A stretch of DNA of 64,000 bases from Diphasiastrum complanatum (Eukaryota; Streptophyta; Lycopodiopsida; Lycopodiales; Lycopodiaceae), in contig CM055092.1 in assembly GCA_029204225.1 (NCBI GenBank), forward strand, positions 14,968,059 through 15,032,058. The letters are read 5' to 3'. The position numbers and the translations under genes are program-made. Positions 24,205 to 38,932 of the stretch are shown here, one piece after another. The notes below the pieces were generated by a model. That model worked only from the letters and a program-made list of their open reading frames with translations. It searched no databases and was not told where the DNA came from. Each line of letters starts with the position of its first letter. Position 1 is the stretch's first letter.

Positions 24205-25424
24205 TGTTGAAAAGCTACCTTTACAAGCTTTACTTTCGACGCCAGCTATGTCCTCGGCGCCAGCAGCGCCCCTGCTGCTCCCGGCGCCGCTCCCGGCTCT
24301 ACTGTGACCAGAATCCAGCCGGCGCCAAGTTCCTATGGCTGAAAATCTTTGATCGGTTCTAGCGGAGTCCAGAGAGCTCAGATCGATGTGCAATCACCTC
24401 ACACGATCTAGGCATGATTAAAGGAAGCTTGGGGGTCAATAAAATCTAGAGAGAGAAAATGACTTTCTAGAAGGAGAAAATCCTAGAGAGAGAAGAATGT
24501 GCTTTACCAGCTTGGGTAGAGTGCTTGGTATGAGGGGGGATGCCGAATCACACCAATACTATAGGGGAGTGCGGGTTGCGACTCAGGACGAGCTCCAACC
24601 AAGTCTCAACCTCCCTTGTTGGAATGTTGTCATGGCTCTCGCCTGGCATGCTAGCGCCCCGGATACTAGGGTCGGTCACACACTTGAAATATAACCTTCT
24701 CAGATTTATCAATAAAGTGGGATTTTTCTCAAACTGACTCTGATTACCTTTTGGATTTCAATGTTTGGTAAAAGCGCCAATTGTAAGGCTGCTTCCAAAT
24801 TTTTAAGTTGGCACATAGCTGAGGGTCGTATCTCGGGACGCCAGCGTTATGCCGTCGAGACCATTCGGTCCGTGGTGCCAGCGGTATGCTGTCGGGACCA
24901 TTTGGTCTAGGAACTGGTTGTTTCCATATCTGTCGCCGGCTTGTGGTTCTGAGTGTTCCTTGCATGAACGTGAATAGGTTAAGCTCTTGGGGAACGGGCT
25001 CTAACCTGTCGGCTGAGTTGGATGGCTTGCTTGGGTGGAAGTTACCTGTTTATGGTTGTCCAGTCTGGCGTGGCGCCAGGTTGGCTTCCAGCGCTCGTGA
25101 CGAAGCTTTCAGTTGGTTAAGTCTGATGTAAGTCAGACCGCTTGCTTGGAATGGATGTTACTCGTTTGTAACGAAGCTTCGAGTTGGTTAAGTTCGATGT
25201 CTGTCGGGTGGCTTGCTTGGAGGGAAGTCACCCTCATCGGGACCCCCGATCTGGCATGGCGCCAGGTTGGATCTCAATGTTGGTTTTCAGGAACTTCAAG
25301 TTGGTTAAGTCTGATCTTGTTGGCGAGTTGGCGGCTTGTATGTCAAGTGGGTTTGGATGGCAAGAGTTGAAGGCTGGGAAGCTAAGTTGTGGTTCCCGGC
25401 TCCCTTTGGGATGCCTGCGCTACA
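24205..25424 (+). repeat. 3' LTR-A, complete
   Basis: 1220 bp, TGTTGAAAAGCTACC..GCCTGCGCTACA, closely similar to the 5' LTR (20646-21862) with scattered substitutions and small indels in the GGCGCC-rich block. The visible divergence means the insertion is not brand new. Confidence 0.93.
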
Positions 25425-26078
25425 GTCACACACTTGAAATGTAACCTTCTCAGATTTATCAATAAAGTGAGATTTTTCTCAAACTGACTCTGATTACCTT
25501 CTGGATTTCAGTGTTCGGTAAAAGTGCCAGTTGTAAGGCCGCTTCAAACAATCTTATTAATTTGGCACATAGCTGAGGGTCGTATCTCGGGACGTCAGCG
25601 GTATGCCATCGGGACCATTCGGTCTGTGGCGCCAGCGGGATGCTGTCGGGACCATTCGGTCCAGGATCTGGTTGTTTCCATATCTGTCGCGGCTTGTGGT
25701 TTTGAGTGTTCCTTGCATGAACGTGAATGGGTTAAGCTCTTGGGGAATAGGCTCTAACCTGTCGGCTGAGTTGGATGGCTGTCCAGTCTGGCATGGCGCT
25801 AGGTTGGCTTCCAGCGCTCGTGACGAAGCTTTCAGTTGGTTAAGTCTGATGTAAGTCAGACCCCTTGCTTGGAATGGATGTTACTCGTTTGTAACGAAGC
25901 TTCGAGTTGGTTAAGTTTGATGTATGTCGGGCGGCTTGCTTGGAGGGAAGTCACCCACATCGGGACCGCTGATTTGGCATAGCGCCAGGTTGGATCTCAA
26001 TGTTGGTTTGTGAACTTCCAGTTGGTTAAGTCTGATCGTTGTTGGCGAGTTGGCTGCTTGTATGTCAAGTGGGTTTGG
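25425..26078 (+). repeat. LTR-A segment between two insertions
   Basis: This is the continuation of the older 3' LTR-A after the GTCAC duplication. It contains AATAAA near 25462 and the right-hand AGTTGGTTAAGT modules, and ends at the TTTGG target of the Copia insertion. Open frames here are LTR translations. Confidence 0.88.
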
Positions 26079-28625
26079 TGTTAAAAATTCACAATTCTAG
26101 CTTGACTAGTTTTGGTCATATGACTTGTAAATAGTTAGATGGTCATGATGTGGCTTGTCACACGTGCCAAATAGCATAGGATTCCATTCATAAGGATGTT
26201 CTCAAGTAGACCTAAGTGTTAGAACCTTTGGAATGAGTCCAAATTATGCTTAGATACAAGGGAGAAAAAATAGGAGCTATTTTTGGTAATTTTTGCATTG
26301 TTGAGGGATCTCCAAGATTCCAACCCTAACTTGGTAGGGATGAAAGATCCACCAAAATTAGCATTAGGGATAGGTTTAGGGCTACTCATACCTGCCCAAA
26401 ACCGTGATGGATCATGTATATATAGGTGATGATATCTCACCAAAATCAATCAAGCAATTTCATGATTTTTCTCTCATAATGGTGCAATTGCTCTCTATGT
26501 TCATAATTGTTTGAGTACTTGTGATTACTAATGATTATAGGATTGAATGTAGGTCTGGTGTACAGTACTCAGACTGTGGGAGGCCGTACTTTCACACGTG
26601 TGAAGCCTTCTTCAAGGATTTGGGCCATTTAGTGAGGTTCAAGCATAGATTTTTGATGGATTTTGATGGTTCAACTTGTGCTAATCTTATGAGATCATAA
26701 TCTATTGTTTCCCTCATCATTTCAAGTGTTTTAGGGTCCTTATTTGCTGTAATTTTTACATGGTATCAGAGCCTAAAGGCTGAAATGAGCTAAATCCTTG
26801 GTTTTCATTCAATTTGATCACAATTTTTGATCTAAATCTTGTGTAGATTGGATCTTAGCATCTAGTATTGATTCTAGAACTCAAAGTGAGTCAAATACAT
26901 TGGAGATTGGTGTTGTGTGACTTCATTTGCAGGTGTTTAGGTGTCTAAAACCAGAGGCAAAGTTGAATTCAATTCACATTACCAAGATAGCAAGTTTTGC
27001 TTGCTCCAAGCATTGATTTCTAAGCGAGTTTTGGAGGTGATTTCATAGAGGAGGCTTTCTAGCATTCAAGGAGAGGGAAGATCAGAGTTTTGGAGACTCT
27101 TCAAGGCTGTTCTAAGGTGTAGTAGGCACCTCCTAAAGTGATTTAGGTTCAGTCCAACCATTGCTTGACTTATGCACCACATTAGATCAATTTTTCATCA
27201 ATTTTGATCATTTTTTGCTTGTGATTGGATAGTAGATTGTGTTGCATCCTCATTAAGTTCCATTTAGATCTTTTACAAGTGATTTTGGAAGTATATTAGG
27301 TTGCTGAAATTCACTCTTGATCAGATCATTTGGAAGCTTTAATGTTCTTTATAGAAAGAGGGGCAATTCTACTAGTATTGTCTACTTCAATCAAGCAAGT
27401 GCATTGTTTCTAGTATTCTATGATTTGATTTTGTTAGAGATCATTCTTAGATCTTTATAGGAAGTCTATTACTGATCTTTTCAGGTCCCTAAGAAGTGGG
27501 ATAAGGTAGACCTTCAATCAAATCAATAGAAGTAACCTTCATTTGTGTCAAGTCCTTGACTAGGAGACTAGATGGCATCTATAAATGCATATCTTTTGGA
27601 TACTAATGAAAGGCTCAACAAAACTAACTATTCCATATGGAAAGTTAGAATGGAATCTATCATGATCATGCAAGATCTGATGGAAATTGTAAATGGTAAG
27701 GAGGGTGAACCTATTCATCCTCAAGAAAAAGCCAAATACATCAAGAGGTGCAATGTTGCACTACATTGCATAAAAATGAATGTTGCAAATGAACTCTTAA
27801 GAGGTAGGAGATTGCACTTCAGCTCAAGATGCTTGGGAGACTTTGCAAAAGGTCTATGAATCCAAGAACCAAACTAGAATGTTAGCTTTGAAGAATCAAA
27901 TCTGTAGAAGCTATCAAAAGAAAGGAGAGAGTGCACATACTTTTGTCCTAAGAGTAAAGGAATTGAACAAAGAGCTAGCCTTTATAGGTGACCCTATCAA
28001 GGATGAAGAGCTTGTTCAACTCATATTGAATGGACTAAGCTTTGAATTTGATAATTTGGTTCAGGGATATGCAATTATGGGTAAGCTACCCATACTTGAA
28101 GAACTCCAAGGCACACTCATGGCCGAGGAATCAAGAAGGAGCCAAATGCAAGAGAGGATGGATAGGCTTTCCATCCAAGGTGGATATGACCAAGCTCTCT
28201 TCACCAAAGGCAAAGGCAAGTCCAAAGGCAAAGGATCAACATTCAAGAAGTCTACAAAGCTTGAGGATCAAGAAGGACCCCCAAAGGCATCTCCATCAAC
28301 CACCAAATGTCAAGAAGGACAAATCAAAGGTGAAGTGCTACTATTGTAGCAAGATGGGGCATTATGCCTTTTTGTTTGAGTACTTGTGATTACTAATGAT
28401 TATAGGATTGAATGTAGGTCTGGTGTACAGTACTCAGACTGTGGGAGGCCGTACTTTCACACGTGTGAAGCCTTCTTCAAGGATTTGGGCCATTTAGTGA
28501 GGTTCAAGCATAGATTTTTGATGGATTTTGATGGTTCAACTTGTGCTAATCTTATGAGATCATAATCTATTATTTCCCTCATCATTTCAAGTGTTTTAGG
28601 GTCCTTATTTGCTGTAATTTTTACA
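26079..28625 (+). mobile_element. Copia element H, gag-only deletion derivative, TSD TTTGG
   Basis: Flanked by TTTGG (26074-26078 and 28626-28630), ends TG..CA. 5' LTR 26079-26760 (682 bp), PBS TGGTATCAGAGCC 26761-26773, gag 27572-28376. The sequence then jumps from the gag zinc knuckle directly into the last 252 bp of the LTR (28374-28625, equal to 26509-26760). Protease, integrase, RT, RNase H and the first 430 bp of the 3' LTR are deleted. The LTR holds a TATA-like TATATATAGG (26417) and TTTCACACGTGTGAA (26590-26604). Confidence 0.92.
27572..28389 (+). pseudogene. Copia gag (UBN2-like), frame-broken and truncated
   Basis: The protein starts at 27572 with the typical Copia gag N-terminus: L-N-K-T-N-Y-S-I-W-K-V-R-M-E near residues 17-30, then I-K-M-N-V-A-N-E. 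A frameshift near 27815 moves the reading to the frame that opens at 27843, and another near 28280 moves it to the frame ending at 28389. The zinc knuckle CYYCSKMGHYA (about 28335) loses its last Cys at the deletion point. Gag would form the virus-like particle, but this copy is inactive. It is homologous to the gags at 54.9-55.8 and 59.1-59.9 kb. Confidence 0.88.
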
Positions 28626-28698
28626 TTTGGATGGCAAGAGTTGAAGGCTGGGAAGTTATGTCATGGCTCCCGGCTCCCTTTGGGATGCTTGCGCTACA

Positions 28699-29780
28699 CT
28701 TACCCACGTGACAAATGTTGATTGGGTCATGCGGAGGGAAGAGACGCCAAGGCTCAAGGGTAAAAAATAATGCCGCTAGGAGCCAATGTGGCTGAATGGA
28801 CTTTAGGTTTCAAGAATCAACCGGTGAGTCACCTCGGTTATTGGCCCGTTGCTTCACGCCTCCCGGGTCACGCGTAGAGCAAAATACTTGGCGCATCCTC
28901 CACAAGCCGTGCAGCAGCTACTGGGCTCCACCGTCTCCACGCTTCGAATGCTCTCTTCGCGACGAGAAACAGGGACTCAGGACTCAGGAGAGAGACCGAT
29001 AACCCAGTTGCGTCACTACTTTTCTTTGATGCGCTTCCATGGGCGAGGCTGAAGGCTGAAGGCTCAAGGGGGTGTGCATCTGGATTCTGCGATCATCTGT
29101 GTTTCCAAAAACTGTATATTATGCGCCAGTTGCTGTGTTGTCGTTCCTGCGAGCGTGCTTGATTGCTCTTCCAGGGATGCAGGTCTCGAGTATTCGCCTA
29201 CACTTGTGCTCTGCTCGCTGCACGTCTCCCACTTGTGTCTTGATGGACGTGCATTGTGCCTCGCAGTACTCCTTCGATCTCGGTAATGTCTGACTTTGGC
29301 TGCTTACGTCTGTGCTTCTGTCATCTCTCATGTCCTCGTCAAATCCTCCTCAGTCCTGCTCTAATACAAAAGGAGCTACAAGTACAACGAATCCTCCTAG
29401 TATTTGCGATTCAAGTTGGTGGCGATTCTTTCGGAATGTGCTTCAATTAGGATGGGCATGTTTTATAGGATGCTCAGCAATCATGAAGTGATGAAACCAC
29501 CGGCCATTTTTTGATATTTTTTTTACCCGATCGAGGGTTATGCCGATAAGTCAAAGCCATCCGAGTCTTGCATGTTGCATACGATTCCAAATGGTTTTAA
29601 GACGTGATGTAAGCAGTAGGTTTTGTCAATCTTTTGTACGTACCATTAGACACAGCTATTAAAGTAGCACTAGTTGTGAAAGTTTCTATTTCACACGGTC
29701 GGGATGGACATAATATCGTGATTCGTGATCCTCTCTTTGACGTCAACAACGAAGTTCACACTTGATAGATACGCGATAAC
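28699..29780 (+). promoter_or_regulatory. Upstream region of the thermospermine synthase gene
   Basis: 1.08 kb between the end of the LTR-A copy (28698) and the start codon. The part at 28800-29000 is richer in G+C and CpG than its surroundings. It has no recognisable coding domain, so it probably holds promoter and 5' UTR, possibly with a 5' UTR intron. A five-codon upstream ORF (ATG at 29704) precedes the main start. No TATA box can be assigned with confidence. LTR signals lie close enough to influence transcription, which is untested. Confidence 0.45.
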
Positions 29781-33511
<3,731 letters not shown>

Positions 33512-35377
33512 AGGGCATTTTAGCAGAAAATCTGCAATAGATCGACGCTCGCCGAGGTGAAGTATGTTAAAGGATCACAAAATGAAGGACATAAGATTCA
33601 AGATATGTCATAAAAAATGTTCGAAGACGGACATATCACCATGCCACGAAGCATCCGCACACATATGTATGCAGATACCATTTGCCCAATAGAGTGTATC
33701 TGTCACTTACTGCACTGAACATGCTATCACAATCAAATGCTTGCGAGCATTGCCACCATTTCATGATCCCCAAATTCCTCCTACATTGATCAGATTATTG
33801 TATCTAAGAATTTATCAAAAATTTATCCAGCAAGATGGTAGTTGGTTTAGTGTATCCTCACCATGGAAGGTAATAAGTTGAGTGTATTCCTCGCCATGGC
33901 TGAGGGTGCAAGGATGGCTCCACCCTAATAGGACTAGGGATACAACATCAAGTAGTATCATGAGATCTTCTCTTAGATGTTGTCTTCCACATATAAGAAG
34001 GAAATGATCTTTCATCTTCATCCCCGATTTCTCCATTCTTTTGTGATTCTTAAGTGGTGTGTGGCTAGCCACTTGGGGATGGGGTCCCAACACAAGGCTC
34101 ATGAGTTGGAACTACCATATTTAGTCTCGTTCCACATTCATTGGATTTGAATAGGAAACATTCACCCATCGAAGAATGTAGGCAACATTAGGATGAAATC
34201 AAGGCAACTCAACAGATACCCAAATCTAGATATAATCTATATAATTTGCGATAACCTAGGCATTATACTCTTAGATATAGCAATATCAAAATGTACAATG
34301 AGAGGAATGCGATAAGTCTATGCTACAAACTTTTAATCGTCTCTTAACTCTAATTACCAAATAGAGGAATACAAATTTGAGATAGCAAGAGGTACTCAAT
34401 CTATTTCTTATATCTAGGTTTTCCACTAATATATGTATGTTGTAAGTGGTCTTTAAGTAGTGGAATGATTTTACTCATTTTTAGCTAATAATGTCTTGTA
34501 ATATGTTATAACTAAACCACAACTATTCATAATCATAGTCTAGATTAATGTATATTCTGACTAATTGCAATACTCACATGCCACTCATTAGAGAAATGAG
34601 TTGTGCATTGAGAACAACAAACTTAACTAAAAACATCTTCACAACAACGAATGAGAGAGAGCTGAGTGTGTGAGAGTGAAAGCAATAGTGAATGTGAGAG
34701 TGAAATCAACTCCAAATGTGAAAGTGCAATAACATTGAAAGCAACAAAAACTATGAGATTGACAGTGGGAGAGAGAACAATAGAAAAAGTGATTAAAAAT
34801 GTTATCATTGGAATTAGAATCCTAAAAGTAGCATTCAATTGGAGTGTTGATGAGTGACATTGCAACGATTCTTAGGTTAAGTTCTAGCAATATTTTATGC
34901 AAAGCAATGTTTTGCAATAGCAACACTTTCTAGATATATTGACTAAACAACAAAATTTTGTGAATTAGTGACATGTAAGTGATGGAAGAGTGACATTTGT
35001 TTAAAATGTGTCTTTGAAATAAAAACTCACATGCAATTTGTCATATTTTTGGATTTGATTAAAATGTGTAATTTTGTCAATATTCGTTCATCAATATGTT
35101 TGACTACTAGTATAATGAAATTTGGCCTAATTATTGTGTTCATATTGGTGATAAATGTTCACAAGAGATGTTGAATCCTCAACACCACCTATTGGAAACT
35201 TATTGATGACAATACATCCTCCTTTTGATTGTAAAACATACGAAAGTCATGCTTGTGCAATGTATCTTCAATGTCTATGACTTGTAGACCTAGGCGTCAA
35301 AGATTTAATCATCCTTCAACTCGACAACCTTTCAGAGATGTGCTTGTAGCTCCATGGATCATGCAACACTATCTTTG
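33512..35377. other. Intergenic sequence downstream of ACL5, no gene recognised
   Basis: Presumably the 3' UTR of ACL5 followed by AT-rich sequence. A minus-strand open frame at 33815-34102 and a plus-strand frame at 34666-34857 (short GTGAGAGTGAAA-type repeats) match nothing I know. A local duplication of a CCTC(A/G)CCATGG word lies at 33855-33900. Confidence 0.5.
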
Positions 35378-36209
35378 TGTGAAAAAAGTACAAAAAGGAC
35401 CAAGAGTGGATCCTAATCTGATCCTCAAGAGGGATTGGTTGTCAGATTACTTGATCTTTCAATCTACTTGAGATTAAGATCAATCTAGATCAATTCTAGA
35501 CACAAAATCCTAACAAGAACAATCATTAATTGAAGGTAGGTATACTTTCTGGTTTCACACGTGTGAAACACTGTCTGAGTACGGACTCCAACCTGAAAAT
35601 CAAGTACACATTGATAGAATCTCAAAACAATCAAAACAAATGTAGATAAATGGAGAGAATCACTCAAAATTGCTTCCAAAACCAAGATTGGTGTCTCACA
35701 ATGATTATGGCCAAATGTGGCTCTATATATACAATAAGTGGGAGTTCATGGTACTTATCATCCCTCTGATCCCACATGTGTGAAGGTGCTTTGTCATATG
35801 ATGATTCATCATGCAAAACTGACACTTGGACAAAACCTTCTATTTTGAGCACTTTTGGTCTATTTTCCTTCTATATGGAGATCTACTTGGAAATCTTCTA
35901 GAACTCAAAATTTGCCTACTTCAGCTTATTCCACATGTGTGAGCTATCCTCTACACATGGGATATGACACCTAACCAAAGGATGTGGCTCATGCAATCAA
36001 TAGATTGATGCCATGTGTCATATGTCTAGAAAACTAGTTTTTGGCCTTTTTAGCCACTAGAACTTGAATTAAATCATATGTACATCCTATATGATTATGG
36101 TACATGACAAGTACACTAGTTTCACATGTAGGAACAGGCTCCACACATGTGTGTTTATCTACATACAAGATTTTTGGCCTCTACCAAGCTTATTTTTGCA
36201 TTTTTCACA
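35378..36209 (-). repeat. 3' LTR of element C
   Basis: 832 bp, near-identical to 38933-39759 with a few substitutions and small indels. It contains TTTCACACGTGTGAAA at 35553-35568 and, on the minus strand, a TATA-like TGTATATATAG near 35740. Confidence 0.9.
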
Positions 36210-36316
36210 CTCCTCAAAAATCTAGCTTGGTAAATTTAGCTTGATGGAAAACATCATGATCTTGAACTTGACTCCATGGGCTGAATTGGTCTTTGCTGGT
36301 TCAAAAGGTGTGAAGA

Positions 36317-36952
36317 TCAGCCAATGAGCTTGATGTTGATCTGAAATGACCATATCCATGATAGTGCTTCTTTGATGTTGATATTTTTTATGAGCTTGAG
36401 AGCTTTGCACCATACAAGCACCTCCAATATTGATCCCTTCCAAATTTCATGTAGATGCTTGACTTTGAGGCTTGCTCCTTCACATGAGATATGCTCCTCT
36501 TTCCCTTGCAATGTGAGCCACATGGAATCAACCATATTTCTTGAGTTTCTTTTTGGAATCACAACTTGAGAAGGTCTCGCCTCCTCAATCCTTGGAATAC
36601 TTGAACCTTGAGATGATTCTTTAATATCCTCTTCATGGTGCTCCTTTTTGATGGAAATCCGAGACCTCCATGTCTCAAAATGATCACAACATCCATGACC
36701 ATATAATATGCACTTCCTATGATTATCAAGATTACTTATGCTAGAAACATAAGTCCAAAAATCACCACAACTTGGCATGATTTTTCTAATATTGAAATCA
36801 AAAGGCATTTCCATCTCAATAAGGCTAACTACTTGCTTATGGATATAAGTGTCCACTTTGGATGCTTCACTTATTCTCATAAGAAGTTTACAACTTGCCT
36901 TTAAGATTGAAAACTTACAATTTTCATCTTTATGAATGAACACATCATTCAT
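36317..36952 (-). pseudogene. Unassigned open frame inside element C
   Basis: 211 codons on the minus strand, the longest frame in the element. I recognise no domain. The composition is ordinary rather than low-complexity, with a charged middle section (S-I-K-K-E-H-H-E-E-D-I-K-E). It lies downstream of the zinc-knuckle remnant, where pol would be expected, but shows no protease, integrase or RT motif. It may be decayed gag/pol or captured sequence. Confidence 0.3.
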
Positions 36953-37374
36953 GATCTTATTGAAACCAAAAGATCCTACATTATGAAGATATTTTCATTT
37001 TCTTGACTTCATAACTAATGTAAGCTTACAAGGAAAATATATTTTGCTATCTTTTAAGGCATCACACTCAACTAGTATTGCCTTAATCCACCTTTGAGAT
37101 ACAAAAATCTCTTCAAAGCAAATGGTTCTTCATAAGTTGTAATGAAACTATTTTCATTTTGTGATTGCTCCTTATTCTTGATTGATTTATCTTGGATAAT
37201 AACAATAAGTTTGAACTTGTCCACAGTTACAAGCAAAATACTTTCCAAGGACATAAAATAAATCCAAGTTACTTTCATGAAAGTGACATCTATCTTTGCA
37301 TCTTGAACCAAACAATGCACTTCCAAATGAAAAATTTCAAAAGATTTGACATGTGTTGTGATGGACTCTTGAAG

Positions 37375-37710
37375 TCAAATCTTGCAAGTCCTTGTGAGAC
37401 TCCAAGCCTCATTCACCTTTCCACAAAGGAAACACCTTTCCTTGGACTTGTCCTTCTTGTATTTGCATTTTGAACTTGAAACTCCATCCTTCACCTCGGC
37501 CCCCTTGCTTTGGTTCTCCTTGGATCGATTGGTCTTCTTTTTGTAGCATCTTGAGAAAATATATCCTCCCTTGCCACAAAGGTTGCACTCAGGATCCTTT
37601 CTTTCCTTCAATAGGATGCCACCTATTGATGTCATGTGAATAAAAACCTGTGATACGATTCTACAAATGTAATTTTTGACTTTCAAGAGACTAGATTTGA
37701 ACATCTTCAC
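37375..37710 (-). pseudogene. Gag-like zinc-knuckle remnant in element C
   Basis: The minus-strand frame contains two CxxC pairs followed by basic, Lys/Ser-rich stretches: CNLCGKGG..SRCYKKK near 37590-37550 and CFLCGK near 37440. The His of the CX2CX4HX4C consensus is lost in both. Lys-rich flanks with a Cys cluster are typical of retrotransposon nucleocapsid, so this is probably a decayed gag C-terminus. Confidence 0.45.
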
Positions 37711-38932
37711 AACAAACTATACCACCAATTTTTCACAAAGCTTAAAAAATTAGACAACTAGAGATTGACAAAGATCTCAACCATGCATGAATACTCAAAT
37801 ATGGACTCCTCCTCATTCTAGACATCCAATGGGATCTCAAATTGACCCTCACACTCTCACAAAGAAAGTTGAATAGAACTAATTTGAGCTTCATACATAC
37901 TATGTCAATTTTTGCTCAATAAATTGACTCAATCATCCCTATTGGATTCCACCAATTACTCCACTTTTAGAGACTTGGAATGAAATTCAAAATCAAAAGT
38001 TGTGATTTTTCTCAGTAAGATATTGTGCTTCAAAGAGCTAATGCCACTTAGAAAGATTTGATCACCTAGGAGAATACAAATTCTCCACCAATAACAACAC
38101 AAAATGAGCTTCTAGATCTTGCCTTCTACAAAGGAAGGAACTCTTATCAAATTTTGGTGGTGGCGGCGATCAATCCTCTCTCTACACATTTGCCATAGAC
38201 ACCTTAATGGCTCTTTTCAAACCTCACAAACACTCAAACAAATTGAGTAGGATTGAATAATGTGACTTGGATCTCAATCTCTTTTCTAGAACTTTCAATT
38301 GAAGCCAATCTATGTCAAATTCTACAAAAGATTTGATAGATGCTCTATATGCACTAGAAACTCTCAAAGATTTCACTTGGAGGACAGATCCAAGGATGTT
38401 TTCTAGCAAATTGATGCTTCTAAACTTGACCCTATCACTCTTGAACAAATCTAGAGTGATGGTACAATGGATTTCAACCTCTCACCTTGCATATCACTCG
38501 ATCTATGATTTTTAGCAAAATCTCTTTCAACTTCAACATGTACTCAAAAAATCAGAGATAATCAATTAATGCACCTAATTCAAGCTTCAAATTTAATTTC
38601 TTGGCTGATCTAATCCAAGAACTAATCAAACATTAGATTCACTATAGAAAATGCTTGATTTTGCACCAAAAATCACCCAAATTGGGTATGTGAGTCAAAT
38701 TCTACAAATTTTTGAAATTTCTTAGTCAAAACCGGAGTTGTACGGTCTCACACGTGTGAAAAGGATTCCTAAGGCCCACAACAAGATCTGGACCAAAAAT
38801 TTTGAGGATAGATATCAAATCCAACTCGCTACACAAAATTTGACTAGTTTCCAAAAAACTGCTAATTTTGGCTTTGATTTGGATTAACCCTATCAATTTC
38901 AACAAAACCTCTTGTACTAGGCTCTGATACCA

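Larger units (their letters stand above)
20646..25424 (+). mobile_element. Complete non-autonomous LTR-A element (LARD-like), TSD GTCAC
   Basis: 4779 bp. 5' LTR 20646-21862, PBS TGGTATCAGAGCC 21865-21877, leader with hairpin array, non-coding body, purine-rich tract before 24205, 3' LTR 24205-25424. GTCAC flanks it (20641-20645 and 25425-25429). The 2.3-kb interior has no gag, protease, RT or integrase, so it must have been moved by proteins from another element. Structure fits a large retrotransposon derivative. It inserted into the older 3' LTR-A. Confidence 0.93.
17885..28698 (+). mobile_element. Older non-autonomous LTR-A element, 5' end lost, 3' LTR with three insertions
   Basis: The body 17885-19290 is homologous to 22741-24204 and encodes nothing recognisable. 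A 3' LTR-A follows, starting at 19291 and ending at 28698 (..TTGCGCTACA). The LTR totals about 1.14 kb once three insertions are removed: solo LTR-B (19305-20224), LTR-A element (20646-25424) and Copia H (26079-28625). Each of these has a perfect 5-bp TSD. No matching 5' LTR or TSD partner was found. Confidence 0.85.
19291..28698 (+). repeat. 3' LTR-A split into four pieces by nested insertions
   Basis: The LTR pieces are 19291-19304, 20225-20645, 25425-26078 and 28626-28698. Joined, they follow the order of the complete LTR-A at 20646-21862. The breaks coincide exactly with the TSDs GTTAC, GTCAC and TTTGG, so the nesting is clear without outside data. Confidence 0.9.

Noticed and set aside
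34666-34857. Cys/Glu/Ser-rich small protein
   Set aside because: It is a translation of short imperfect GTGAGAGTGAAA repeats, and the other strand is equally open.
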